The notes beneath the pieces were generated by a model, which saw nothing but the letters and a program-made list of their open reading frames with translations, did not search any database and was not told the origin of the DNA. The position numbers and the translations under genes are program-made. From assembly GCA_963801045.1 (NCBI GenBank), contig CAWDDC010000004.1:434001-498000 (forward strand): DNA of 64,000 nt, given 5' to 3'. The stretch is from JACCWP01 sp963801045. GTDB taxonomy: Bacteria; Actinomycetota; Actinomycetes; Propionibacteriales; Nocardioidaceae. Shown here in pieces: positions 16,468 to 23,298 of this stretch. Each line of letters opens with the position of its first letter. Position 1 is the stretch's first letter.

Positions 16468-17627
16468 AGCGCCGCCCCGGTCATCCGTGTCGACAGCGCG
16501 TCGTCGGGCTGCAGCACGTAGACGCCGCCGTTGACCCGGTCGGTGACGTAGACCAGGTGATCGGTCGCGACGTAGACGTCGTTGATCTGCGCAGCCTCCT
16601 GGCCAGGAGGTGTCTCGGGGATCCAGTGCGCGACCTCGACGGGCGCTTGCGGGTCGGCGACGTCGTAGACACGCAGGCCGGCGTTGAAGTACGTGACGAA
16701 CACCAGCTCGGCGCTGCGGTAGCTGCCAGGCCGGTTCTCGTGCGTGCAGTGCGGCCCGAACCGCAGTCCGCGCTCGCAGAAGTCGCCCTGCGGCGGCGGG
16801 CACACCGACAGCACGCGCGGGGATCTCGGGTCGGAGACGTCGACGACGCGGACCAGGTGCTCCTCGCCGGCGCAGCGGTCGGTCACCGTCTCGTCGGTGA
16901 CGACCAGCAGGTCGCGGCCGGGCAGCGGCATGCAGGTGTGGGTGTCGCCACCCGGTGACCAGGACAGGTCGGCCAGCTTGGCGGGCCGGGTCACGTCACT
17001 GACGTCCAGCACCACCACCCCCGCGTCGCAGTAGCCGACGTAGGCGACGTCACCGTCGAGCAGGCCGTGGTGCGCGGCGTAGCGCGTGCCGTCGGGCCAG
17101 GTCGGCTCCTCGCCGTCGTGCTGGCCCGGCCACCACCAGCGGCCGGCCTCCACCGGGTGCGTCGGGTCGGCCATGTCGACGACCACCCAGATCCGGTCGT
17201 CGAAGCCCTCCGGGATGGCCGAGACGTACGCGTACCGGCCGCCCATCCACACGATCCGGTGCACCCCGCGACCGGTGGAGTCGAACCAGCCGACCTGCTT
17301 CGGCTCGAACGGGTCGGCGAGCTCGTAGACCGCCATGCCGGCGCTGTACGGGTCGCCGCCGCGGAACTGCTCGTGGTTGACCAGCAGCAGCCCGTCGGCG
17401 ACCTGGACCTTGTGGGTGTGCGTGCCGGCGGGAGCGCGCCACTGGGTGACCAGCCGCAGGTCGGTCGGGTCGGAGGCGTCCAGGATGCTGGTGCCCGCGC
17501 CGGTGGGCCCGAAGTGCCCGACGTACAACGCGTCTGCCTCGCGCTGCACCTGCATGCCGTCGCCCATGCCGTCGAGGTCGTGGTGCCCGATGGTGCGCAG
17601 GCCCTGTGCAGACGCGTGCGTGGTCAC
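16464..17627 (-). CDS. LVIVD-repeat (beta-propeller-like) protein
   Basis: 387 residues with repeated blade-like segments: ADALYVGHFG, GLLLVNHEQF, YAYVSAIPEG, VAYVGYCDAGVVVLDVSD, LLVVTDE, VFVTYFNAGLRVYDVAD and LVYVTDRVNGGVYVL. This is the LVIVD/COG5276 pattern. No signal peptide is seen, so it is probably cytoplasmic, unlike many relatives. Several His residues (GTHTHKV, GGDTHTC, PHCTHEN) could bind a metal. Some related propellers are enzymes (for example selenium-binding-protein-like), others scaffolds. GTG 17627 overlaps the hydrolase stop, and its own stop overlaps the amidohydrolase start. Role in the pathway unknown. Confidence 0.8.
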   Translation of the reverse strand: MTTHASAQGLRTIGHHDLDGMGDGMQVQREADALYVGHFGPTGAGTSILDASDPTDLRLVTQWRAPAGTHTHKVQVADGLLLVNHEQFRGGDPYSAGMAVYELADPFEPKQVGWFDSTGRGVHRIVWMGGRYAYVSAIPEGFDDRIWVVVDMADPTHPVEAGRWWWPGQHDGEEPTWPDGTRYAAHHGLLDGDVAYVGYCDAGVVVLDVSDVTRPAKLADLSWSPGGDTHTCMPLPGRDLLVVTDETVTDRCAGEEHLVRVVDVSDPRSPRVLSVCPPPQGDFCERGLRFGPHCTHENRPGSYRSAELVFVTYFNAGLRVYDVADPQAPVEVAHWIPETPPGQEAAQINDVYVATDHLVYVTDRVNGGVYVLQPDDALSTRMTGAAL

Positions 17628-18745
17628 GGTGTCTCCCGGTCGTCGAGTGGGGCGTTCAGGTGATCGGCGACCCAGTCGGCGACCAGTGGTCGCACGACGG
17701 GTGCCAGGTTCTGGCAGGAGTGGCCGCCGTCCGGCTCGAGCTGCATCCGCACCCGTGGCCCCAGGCCGGCCGCGATCCGGTGCGCGTGCCGGACGTCGAT
17801 GATCGTGTCGCGCTCGCCGTGCACGACGAGCACCGGCGGCCCGGTCGGCCCGATGACGCCGTCCAGGGTCACGTCGGCGAGCAGCGTCCGGGCCTCCGCG
17901 GCGTCCGCCGCGCCGACGAACGCGGTGAAGCCGTCCTGCGTCACCGGCTGGAGCTCGTCGAACGCCAGGAGGTCGTACGGTCCCGCGATGTCGACGACTC
18001 CGACCACGCCCGCGAGGTCGCCAGCGTGCCGCAGTGCCAGGTAGCCGCCGAAGCTGGTGCCGAGCACCACCACGCGGGACCCGTCGACGCCATCAGCGCC
18101 GGGTGTGAGGCCCGCGACGTACGCGCCGACCGCACGCATCGCGCTGGTGCACGTGGCAGAGCGGAACGGCGTCGTCCAGCCGCCCTCGCCCTGCCCCGGA
18201 CCCTCGACCGACAAGGTGGCGACGCCGCGCCGCAGGAAGAACGGCTCGTACGTGCTGAACTGCTCCTTGGTCGACTCCAGCCCCGGCAGCAGCACCACCA
18301 CACCGGGCGCGGACACACCCGGGGGCACCCGCAGATACCCCACGACCTCCCCTTCGGAACCGCCGGTCGGGTACGGGATCGTCACCCGGACGGCCGGTGG
18401 GTCGAGCAGCGGGGCGGCGGTCGCGTACAGCTCGACCTGGCGGCGCTGCAGCTGCCGCCGTGCCTCGGGATCCTCGGTGAGCACGAACTGGGCGAACTGC
18501 AGCGTCAGCGCGGCCCGACGCAGGTGCTCGGCCGCCGTGACCCGGTGCCCGTCGGTGAGGGCCTGCTGCCCCAGCGCGGCGTAGTCGTCGGCGCGGTCGG
18601 TCCACACCGGGGCCCAGTCGTCCCAGTCGTCGATCCGGTCCAGCATCCGCCGCACGTCGAGGTAGTCGATGCCGTTGGCGAGGAACCGGGGGAACCAGTT
18701 CGCCACCACCGCCTCGACCTTGGCCGCGCCACCGGGTGCGCTCAT
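17624..18745 (-). CDS. Alpha/beta hydrolase similar to 2,6-dihydropseudooxynicotine hydrolase
   Basis: 373 residues. An N-terminal helical domain (1-115) precedes the hydrolase core, the layout of the C-C bond hydrolase that cleaves 2,6-dihydropseudooxynicotine and of FrsA-type relatives. The nucleophile elbow is GTSFGG with S231, the acid is probably D313 (HGERDTIID) and the base H342 (DGGHSCQN). The strand VVVLLPGLESTKEQ would provide the oxyanion region. ATG 18745 overlaps the MFS stop (ATGA), and the stop overlaps the next start. The gene suggests hydrolytic carbon-carbon or ester cleavage of an aromatic or heterocyclic compound. Specificity is not shown by sequence. Confidence 0.85.
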   Translation of the reverse strand: MSAPGGAAKVEAVVANWFPRFLANGIDYLDVRRMLDRIDDWDDWAPVWTDRADDYAALGQQALTDGHRVTAAEHLRRAALTLQFAQFVLTEDPEARRQLQRRQVELYATAAPLLDPPAVRVTIPYPTGGSEGEVVGYLRVPPGVSAPGVVVLLPGLESTKEQFSTYEPFFLRRGVATLSVEGPGQGEGGWTTPFRSATCTSAMRAVGAYVAGLTPGADGVDGSRVVVLGTSFGGYLALRHAGDLAGVVGVVDIAGPYDLLAFDELQPVTQDGFTAFVGAADAAEARTLLADVTLDGVIGPTGPPVLVVHGERDTIIDVRHAHRIAAGLGPRVRMQLEPDGGHSCQNLAPVVRPLVADWVADHLNAPLDDRETP

Positions 18746-19965
18746 CGACCGACCCCTTCCCGCAGCGGCCCGGTCTCGGGCAGCAGGGCCGTCGCCGCCA
18801 CCGCTCCGACCACGAGGACGGCGCACACGACGCCGACCGCTGCCCGGGTGCCGGCCGTCTCGTAGACGGCGGCGGCGATCACCGGACCGCCGACCAGGCC
18901 GATGTCGCCGGCGAAGCGGTAGCGGCTGAGCGCGCGGCCCAGCTGGTCGCCGGGTGCGCGGTCGCCGAGCATGGTCGCGCCGATCGCGTGGCCCGAGGAC
19001 CCGAACGACATCAGCACGATCGCGGCCAGCCACCACGCCACTCCCTCGGGTGCGGCCAGCAGCGCCACCCCGGCGGCCTGGATCGCCAGGCACGGGATCA
19101 GGGCCGCGCGCCGGGACACCCGGTCCGAGACGGCACCGGTGATCACCGCCCCGAGCAGCCGGGCGAGCCCGCCTGCCCCGAGGGCGAGCCCGATGGTTGC
19201 GGTGGTGAGGTGCAGGTCGCCGGCGCCGACCAGCGGGAGCAGCGTCTGCGGCATCGCCCCGACCGTGAAGAACACCGTGAAGCCCACGCTGAACAGCACC
19301 GTCTGCTGCACAGCGTCCAGCGGGGGACCGTCCGGCTCGGGCCGCTCGCGGCGGGCGCGCGTCAAGCGGGCACCGCTGCCGCCGCGGCGGGACACCGCGG
19401 CGCCGACGGCCACGACCAGCGCGATGCCGGCCGCGGTCCACGCCGCGGTACGCCACGTACCGAACGTGGTGACGGCCCCGGCAAGGGCTGGGCCGAGCGC
19501 CTGCCCGACCAGCAGCGACCCCGAGAACAGTGCCATCGCGGACCCGCGCCGCTCGACCGGTGCGGCGCCGGAGACCGCTGTCATCCCGGTGGTGTTGCCG
19601 GTGGCCGACGCCGCGCCCAGCAGGAAGCCGGACAGCAGCACCCAGCCCGGCGCCTGCGCGAGCGCGAGGATCCCGCTGGCCACGCAGAGCGCCAGCGCGG
19701 AGCCGGTGAACAACCGCAACGGGTCGACCCGGTCGGCCAGGCTGCCCGCCGGCAGGTCCATCGCCAGCCGGCCCAGCCCGAACAGCGTCACCGCCCAGCC
19801 GACGGCCGTCGGCGACATCGCCAGCTCGTCGCCCACTGCCGGCAGCAGGGGCACCCGGAACCACGCGACCGTCGACACCAGCAGCACGCAGACGGCCAGC
19901 GGCAGGACGGTCGGCAGCCACGGCGTCGTGGTCTCGGCGCCGGGACGGCTCGACGGAGCGGTCAC
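18742..19965 (-). CDS. Major facilitator superfamily transporter
   Basis: About 407 residues with around 12 predicted helices. The MFS motif between helices 2 and 3 is visible as GLGRLAMDLPAGSLADRVDP, and the matching motif in the second half as GLARLLGAVITGAVSDRVSRR. It probably imports the substrate or exports a product. The frame is open up to 20031, but that start would lie inside the operator. GTG 19965 (or 19968) was chosen because the conserved part starts soon after. A 13-codon frame with ATG 20003 ends with a TGA overlapping GTG 19965 and might act as a leader. First gene of the operon to 15454; the promoter and operator are at 20024-20068. Confidence 0.88.
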   Translation of the reverse strand: MTAPSSRPGAETTTPWLPTVLPLAVCVLLVSTVAWFRVPLLPAVGDELAMSPTAVGWAVTLFGLGRLAMDLPAGSLADRVDPLRLFTGSALALCVASGILALAQAPGWVLLSGFLLGAASATGNTTGMTAVSGAAPVERRGSAMALFSGSLLVGQALGPALAGAVTTFGTWRTAAWTAAGIALVVAVGAAVSRRGGSGARLTRARRERPEPDGPPLDAVQQTVLFSVGFTVFFTVGAMPQTLLPLVGAGDLHLTTATIGLALGAGGLARLLGAVITGAVSDRVSRRAALIPCLAIQAAGVALLAAPEGVAWWLAAIVLMSFGSSGHAIGATMLGDRAPGDQLGRALSRYRFAGDIGLVGGPVIAAAVYETAGTRAAVGVVCAVLVVGAVAATALLPETGPLREGVGR

Positions 19966-20023
19966 CACGTCCCGGCGACCACGGACGTGGTCGTCTCGGT
20001 CATCAGCGGGTCCCGTCGCCGGC

Positions 20024-20068
20024 GGCAGCAAACGTTTGCAGCCTCGCGCCAGCCGTCCCCGGTGTCAA
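20024..20068 (-). promoter_or_regulatory. Promoter with LacI-family operator for the MFS-hydrolase operon
   Basis: On the minus strand TTGACA (20068-20063) and GAGGCT (20045-20040) are spaced by 17 bases. GCAAACGTTTGC (20028-20039) follows directly, covering the expected transcription start. Bases 20024-20044 are identical over 21 positions to the site at 5863-5883. Confidence 0.8.
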
Positions 20069-20101
20069 CATCCGGTCCACGTCCGCCGCGGTGCCGGCGG
20101 G

Positions 20102-20245
20102 TCAGGTGAAGATGCTGACCCCACCGGGCCCGACCAGCAGACCGACGACGATCAGCAGAGCCCCCCAGAGGATCGCGCCCCGCACGATCGACACGATCCC
20201 GGAAACCACGAGGATCACGGCGATGATCCAGAGCAATAACTCCAT
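20102..20245 (-). CDS. GPGG-motif small membrane protein
   Basis: 47 residues, mostly one or two hydrophobic helices (LLWIIAVILVVSGIVSIV and WGALLIVVGLLVG), ending in GPGGVSIF. Small actinobacterial membrane proteins with this C-terminal GPGG motif are common and uncharacterised. ATG 20245 has GGGAG seven bases upstream. It is probably a single gene, reading leftward between the MFS promoter region and the aldo/keto reductase. Confidence 0.75.
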   Translation of the reverse strand: MELLLWIIAVILVVSGIVSIVRGAILWGALLIVVGLLVGPGGVSIFT

Positions 20246-20349
20246 CGAAGCACTCCCAGCGTTCGTCACCGGGAAGGTCCCGGCGCCGTCGTCATGGTGG
20301 ACCTGCACCCGTGCGGGCGCGAATCGGGGGCACCCCTAGGGTGCGGCGC

Positions 20350-21336
20350 ATGGAGACGCGCACGCTCGGACGTACCGGCCGCGAGGTGTCGGTGATCGGG
20401 CAGGGCTGCTGGCAGCTGGGGGCCGACTGGGGAGACGTCAGCGAGGACGACGCGCTGGCGGTGCTGCACAGCGCGATCGACGCCGGGGTCACGTTCCTCG
20501 ACACCGCGGACGTCTACGGCGACGGGCGCAGCGAGCGACTGGTGGGCCGGGTGCTCGCGGAGCGTTCCGACGCCGACCTGTTCGTGGCGACCAAGATGGG
20601 CCGGCGGGCAGACCCGTTCGAGCCCGGCGCGTTCACCGAGGAGGCGTTCCGCGGCTGGCTCGACCGCAGCCGGCGCAACCTCGGCGTCGACACGATCGAC
20701 CTCGTCCAGCTGCACTGCCCGCCGACGGCGGTCTATGCCGACGACCGGGTCTTCGACGCGCTCGACCGACTGGTCGGTGACGGCGTCGTCGCGGCCTACG
20801 GGGTCTCGGTGGAGACCGTCGACGAGGCGCTTGCGGCCATCGCCCGGCCGCACGTTGCCAGCGTGCAGATCATCCTCAACGTCTTCCGCCGCAAGCCGCT
20901 GGAACGGGTGCTGCCCGCGGCCGCCGACGCGGGTGTCGGCATCGTCGCGCGGGTGCCGCTCGCGAGCGGGCTGCTGTCCGGCCGCTACGACGAGCACACG
21001 ACGTTCGCCGCCGACGACCACCGGACGTTCAACCGCAGCGGTGCCGCCTTCGACGTGGGGGAGACGTTCAGCGGCGTGCCCTTCGACGTGGGCGTGCGTG
21101 CCGCCCGGGAGGTCGCGGCCTCGACGCCTCCGGACGCCACCACCGCCCAGCTCGCCCTGCGGTGGGTGGTCGACCAGCCGGGTGTCACCACCGTCATCCC
21201 GGGCGCCCGCTCGCCCGAGCAGGCCCGGGGCAACGCGGAGGCGGCCGGGCTCGCTCCGCTCGGCGACGAGGTCCTCGACGCGTTGCGCGACGTCTACGAC
21301 CGCGAGGTGCGCGAGCACGTGCACGACCGCTGGTGA
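20350..21336 (+). CDS. Aldo/keto reductase
   Basis: 328 residues, a (beta/alpha)8-barrel NADP(H)-dependent oxidoreductase. The catalytic tetrad is visible: D and Y in FLDTADVYGDGRSE, K in VATKMGRRAD and H in VQLHCPP. The late segment VTTVIPGARSPEQARGN is the cofactor-binding loop typical of the family. ATG 20350 was chosen because the family core METRTLGRTG begins there; the frame is open upstream. The next gene starts 16 bases after the stop. No operator of the island type is seen upstream, so it is probably outside that regulon. Substrate unknown. Confidence 0.9.
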   Translation: METRTLGRTGREVSVIGQGCWQLGADWGDVSEDDALAVLHSAIDAGVTFLDTADVYGDGRSERLVGRVLAERSDADLFVATKMGRRADPFEPGAFTEEAFRGWLDRSRRNLGVDTIDLVQLHCPPTAVYADDRVFDALDRLVGDGVVAAYGVSVETVDEALAAIARPHVASVQIILNVFRRKPLERVLPAAADAGVGIVARVPLASGLLSGRYDEHTTFAADDHRTFNRSGAAFDVGETFSGVPFDVGVRAAREVAASTPPDATTAQLALRWVVDQPGVTTVIPGARSPEQARGNAEAAGLAPLGDEVLDALRDVYDREVREHVHDRW

Positions 21337-21352
21337 CGGTAGCGTCCGCGCC

Positions 21353-22849
21353 GTGAACGGGACCCGGATCGCGGTGGCCGCGCCCAACGCGCTGTCCACG
21401 GCGGCCGCGACCAGGGTGGCAGCCGACGGGGGCAACGCCGTCGACGCCGCCCTCGCGGCGGTCCTGGTCACGATGGTGAGCGAGCCCGGGCTGGTCTCGC
21501 TCGCCTCGGGGGGCTTCCTCACCGTCCAGCCGGCCGACGGGTCCGACCCGGTGACCGTCGACGGCTGGGTCGACGTGCCTGGTCGTGGGTTGCCCGACGA
21601 CCGCCGCGGCCGAGGCGTGTGGGACATCGAGACGGCGTACGGCGGCGGCACCCGGATGACCATCGGCCACGGCTCGGTCGCGGTGCCCGGCACGCTGCGG
21701 GCACTCGACCTCACCCACCGCCGCTACGGGCACGCGCCGTGGCGCGAGGTCGTGGCGCCCGCCGTCGAGGCGGCCCGTGGCGGCTTCACCATGGGCCCGG
21801 CCACGTACCAGTACCTCGAGTACGTGCACGCCAAGATCTTCGGCTGGCACCCTGACAGCCACGCCGTGCTGCACGACGAGTCCGGAGCCCTGCTCGACCA
21901 CGACGCCACCGTGCACGTGGCGCACCTGGCCGAGTCGCTCGAGCTGATCGCGGCGGAGGGTGCCGACGCGATGTACACCGGTGAGCTGGCCCGGCTGATC
22001 ACCACCGACATGACCGCGCACGAGGGGCTCGTCACCGCGGCCGACCTGGCGGCCTACCGCGCCGTGCCGCGGCCCGCGTTGGCCGTGGAGCAGGGCGGCT
22101 GGCGGCTGGCGACCAACCCTGCGCCGGCACGCGGCGGCGTCGTGGCCGCGGCGCTGCTCGACCGTCTCCGCGGCCGACCGGCCGCCGCCACCTGGGACGA
22201 CGACGACCTCCGGCACCTGGTCGCCACCGAGCACACCGTGCTCGCGTCCGAGCCCGGCGCGCTCGGTTCGCCCAGCACCGCGCACGTGTCCGTCGTCGAC
22301 GACGAGGGAACGGCGTGTGCGGTCACGGTGTCGTCCGGCTACTCCTCGGGCGTGCTGTCACCCGGCACCGGGATCTGGATGAACAACTGCCTCGGCGAGC
22401 AGGAGCTGGTGCCTGGTGGCATCCACGGGCTGCGGCCCGGTGAGCGGCTGCTGTCGAACATGGCCCCCACCGTGGGCCGGCGCGCGGCCGACGGCGCGGT
22501 GCTGGCGATCGGCTCGCCCGGTTCCGACCGCATCCCCACCGCGATCGCGCAGGTGCTGGCGCTGCACGTCAACGGCGGCCTCCCGCTCGCCGACGCGGTC
22601 GCGCACCCCCGCGTGCACGTACGGGTCCGCCCTGGCCTCGACCCGCCGGTGCGGGTCGACCACGAGCAGGACCTCCCGCTGCCGGACGGGCTCGGGCAGC
22701 CCACGTTGGCGATGCCGGCCCACTCGATGTACTTCGGCGGGGTCGGCGTCGCCCAGTGGGAGCCGGGCGGCGGTCTGAGCGCCGCCGGCGACCCGCGGCG
22801 CACCGGAGCCGTGGCGGTGACCGGCGGCACGGCTGCGGCGGCCGACTGA
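21353..22849 (+). CDS. Gamma-glutamyltransferase family protein (Ntn hydrolase)
   Basis: 498 residues. The proenzyme nucleophile is predicted as T309 in STAHVSVVDDEG, where autoprocessing would separate large and small subunits. The small subunit has SSGYSSGVLSPGTGIWMNN, LLSNMAPT and the oxyanion region GSPGSDRIPT. No signal peptide is visible, so it is probably cytoplasmic, unlike classical GGT. Such members may act on gamma-glutamyl compounds, cephalosporin-like amides or other acylamides. The start is GTG 21353, since the open frame upstream overlaps the aldo/keto reductase. Probably co-transcribed with that gene. Confidence 0.88.
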   Translation: MNGTRIAVAAPNALSTAAATRVAADGGNAVDAALAAVLVTMVSEPGLVSLASGGFLTVQPADGSDPVTVDGWVDVPGRGLPDDRRGRGVWDIETAYGGGTRMTIGHGSVAVPGTLRALDLTHRRYGHAPWREVVAPAVEAARGGFTMGPATYQYLEYVHAKIFGWHPDSHAVLHDESGALLDHDATVHVAHLAESLELIAAEGADAMYTGELARLITTDMTAHEGLVTAADLAAYRAVPRPALAVEQGGWRLATNPAPARGGVVAAALLDRLRGRPAAATWDDDDLRHLVATEHTVLASEPGALGSPSTAHVSVVDDEGTACAVTVSSGYSSGVLSPGTGIWMNNCLGEQELVPGGIHGLRPGERLLSNMAPTVGRRAADGAVLAIGSPGSDRIPTAIAQVLALHVNGGLPLADAVAHPRVHVRVRPGLDPPVRVDHEQDLPLPDGLGQPTLAMPAHSMYFGGVGVAQWEPGGGLSAAGDPRRTGAVAVTGGTAAAAD

Positions 22850-22883
22850 CGGTCGGTCCCTAGCCACACCCCACCTCGAGGCG

Positions 22884-22940
22884 CGAGTGGCGCGAAAGTG
22901 GGCGGAGTGGACGGCTCGGCGGCCGGTTTCGCGCCACTCG
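22884..22940. repeat. Dispersed palindromic element, copy 1
   Basis: Perfect 14-base arms (CGAGTGGCGCGAAA, 22884-22897, and its complement, 22927-22940) with a 29-base spacer, just after the GGT stop. The same arms recur at 46749-46805 and 63255-63311. It may act as a terminator. Confidence 0.8.
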
Positions 22941-22965
22941 ACGACGCACCGACGAGTTCGCCCGG

Positions 22966-23298
22966 GTGAGGTTCGAGCACAACCACACCCTGCTCGTCCG
23001 CATCAGCGACGAGGCGGGCAGCGGCTGGACCACGGTGACGCTGGACCGCGGGACCCAGGAGTGGTCGGTCGCGCAGCGCGACACCCAGCCCGCGGCGGCC
23101 GAGGCGGCGCACGAGGCGCTGTACAGGAAGGCCCCGGAGCCGGGCCGCTATGCTCCCCACAGCCGGGGGGACGACATAGTCGTGGCTCCGGGAGGGGATG
23201 GTCTCGACGAGAAGCGATCCCTCGCGGCCGCTGCAGCAGCGACTCCCGCGCCCGTCCGGTGCGGCGCCACTCGGCAGGCTGATCGAGCAGCTGGCTGA
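22966..23298 (+). CDS. Hypothetical small protein
   Basis: 110 residues from GTG 22966. The first 60 residues (MRFEHNHTLLVRISDEAGSG, then TTVTLDRGTQEWSVAQ) look like a folded beta-rich domain with normal G/C third positions. The last 35 or so are Ala-rich and overlap the start of the c-di-GMP gene by about 100 bases in another frame. The ending may therefore be fortuitous, and the gene may not be real. No family was recognised. Confidence 0.45.
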   Translation: MRFEHNHTLLVRISDEAGSGWTTVTLDRGTQEWSVAQRDTQPAAAEAAHEALYRKAPEPGRYAPHSRGDDIVVAPGGDGLDEKRSLAAAAAATPAPVRCGATRQADRAAG

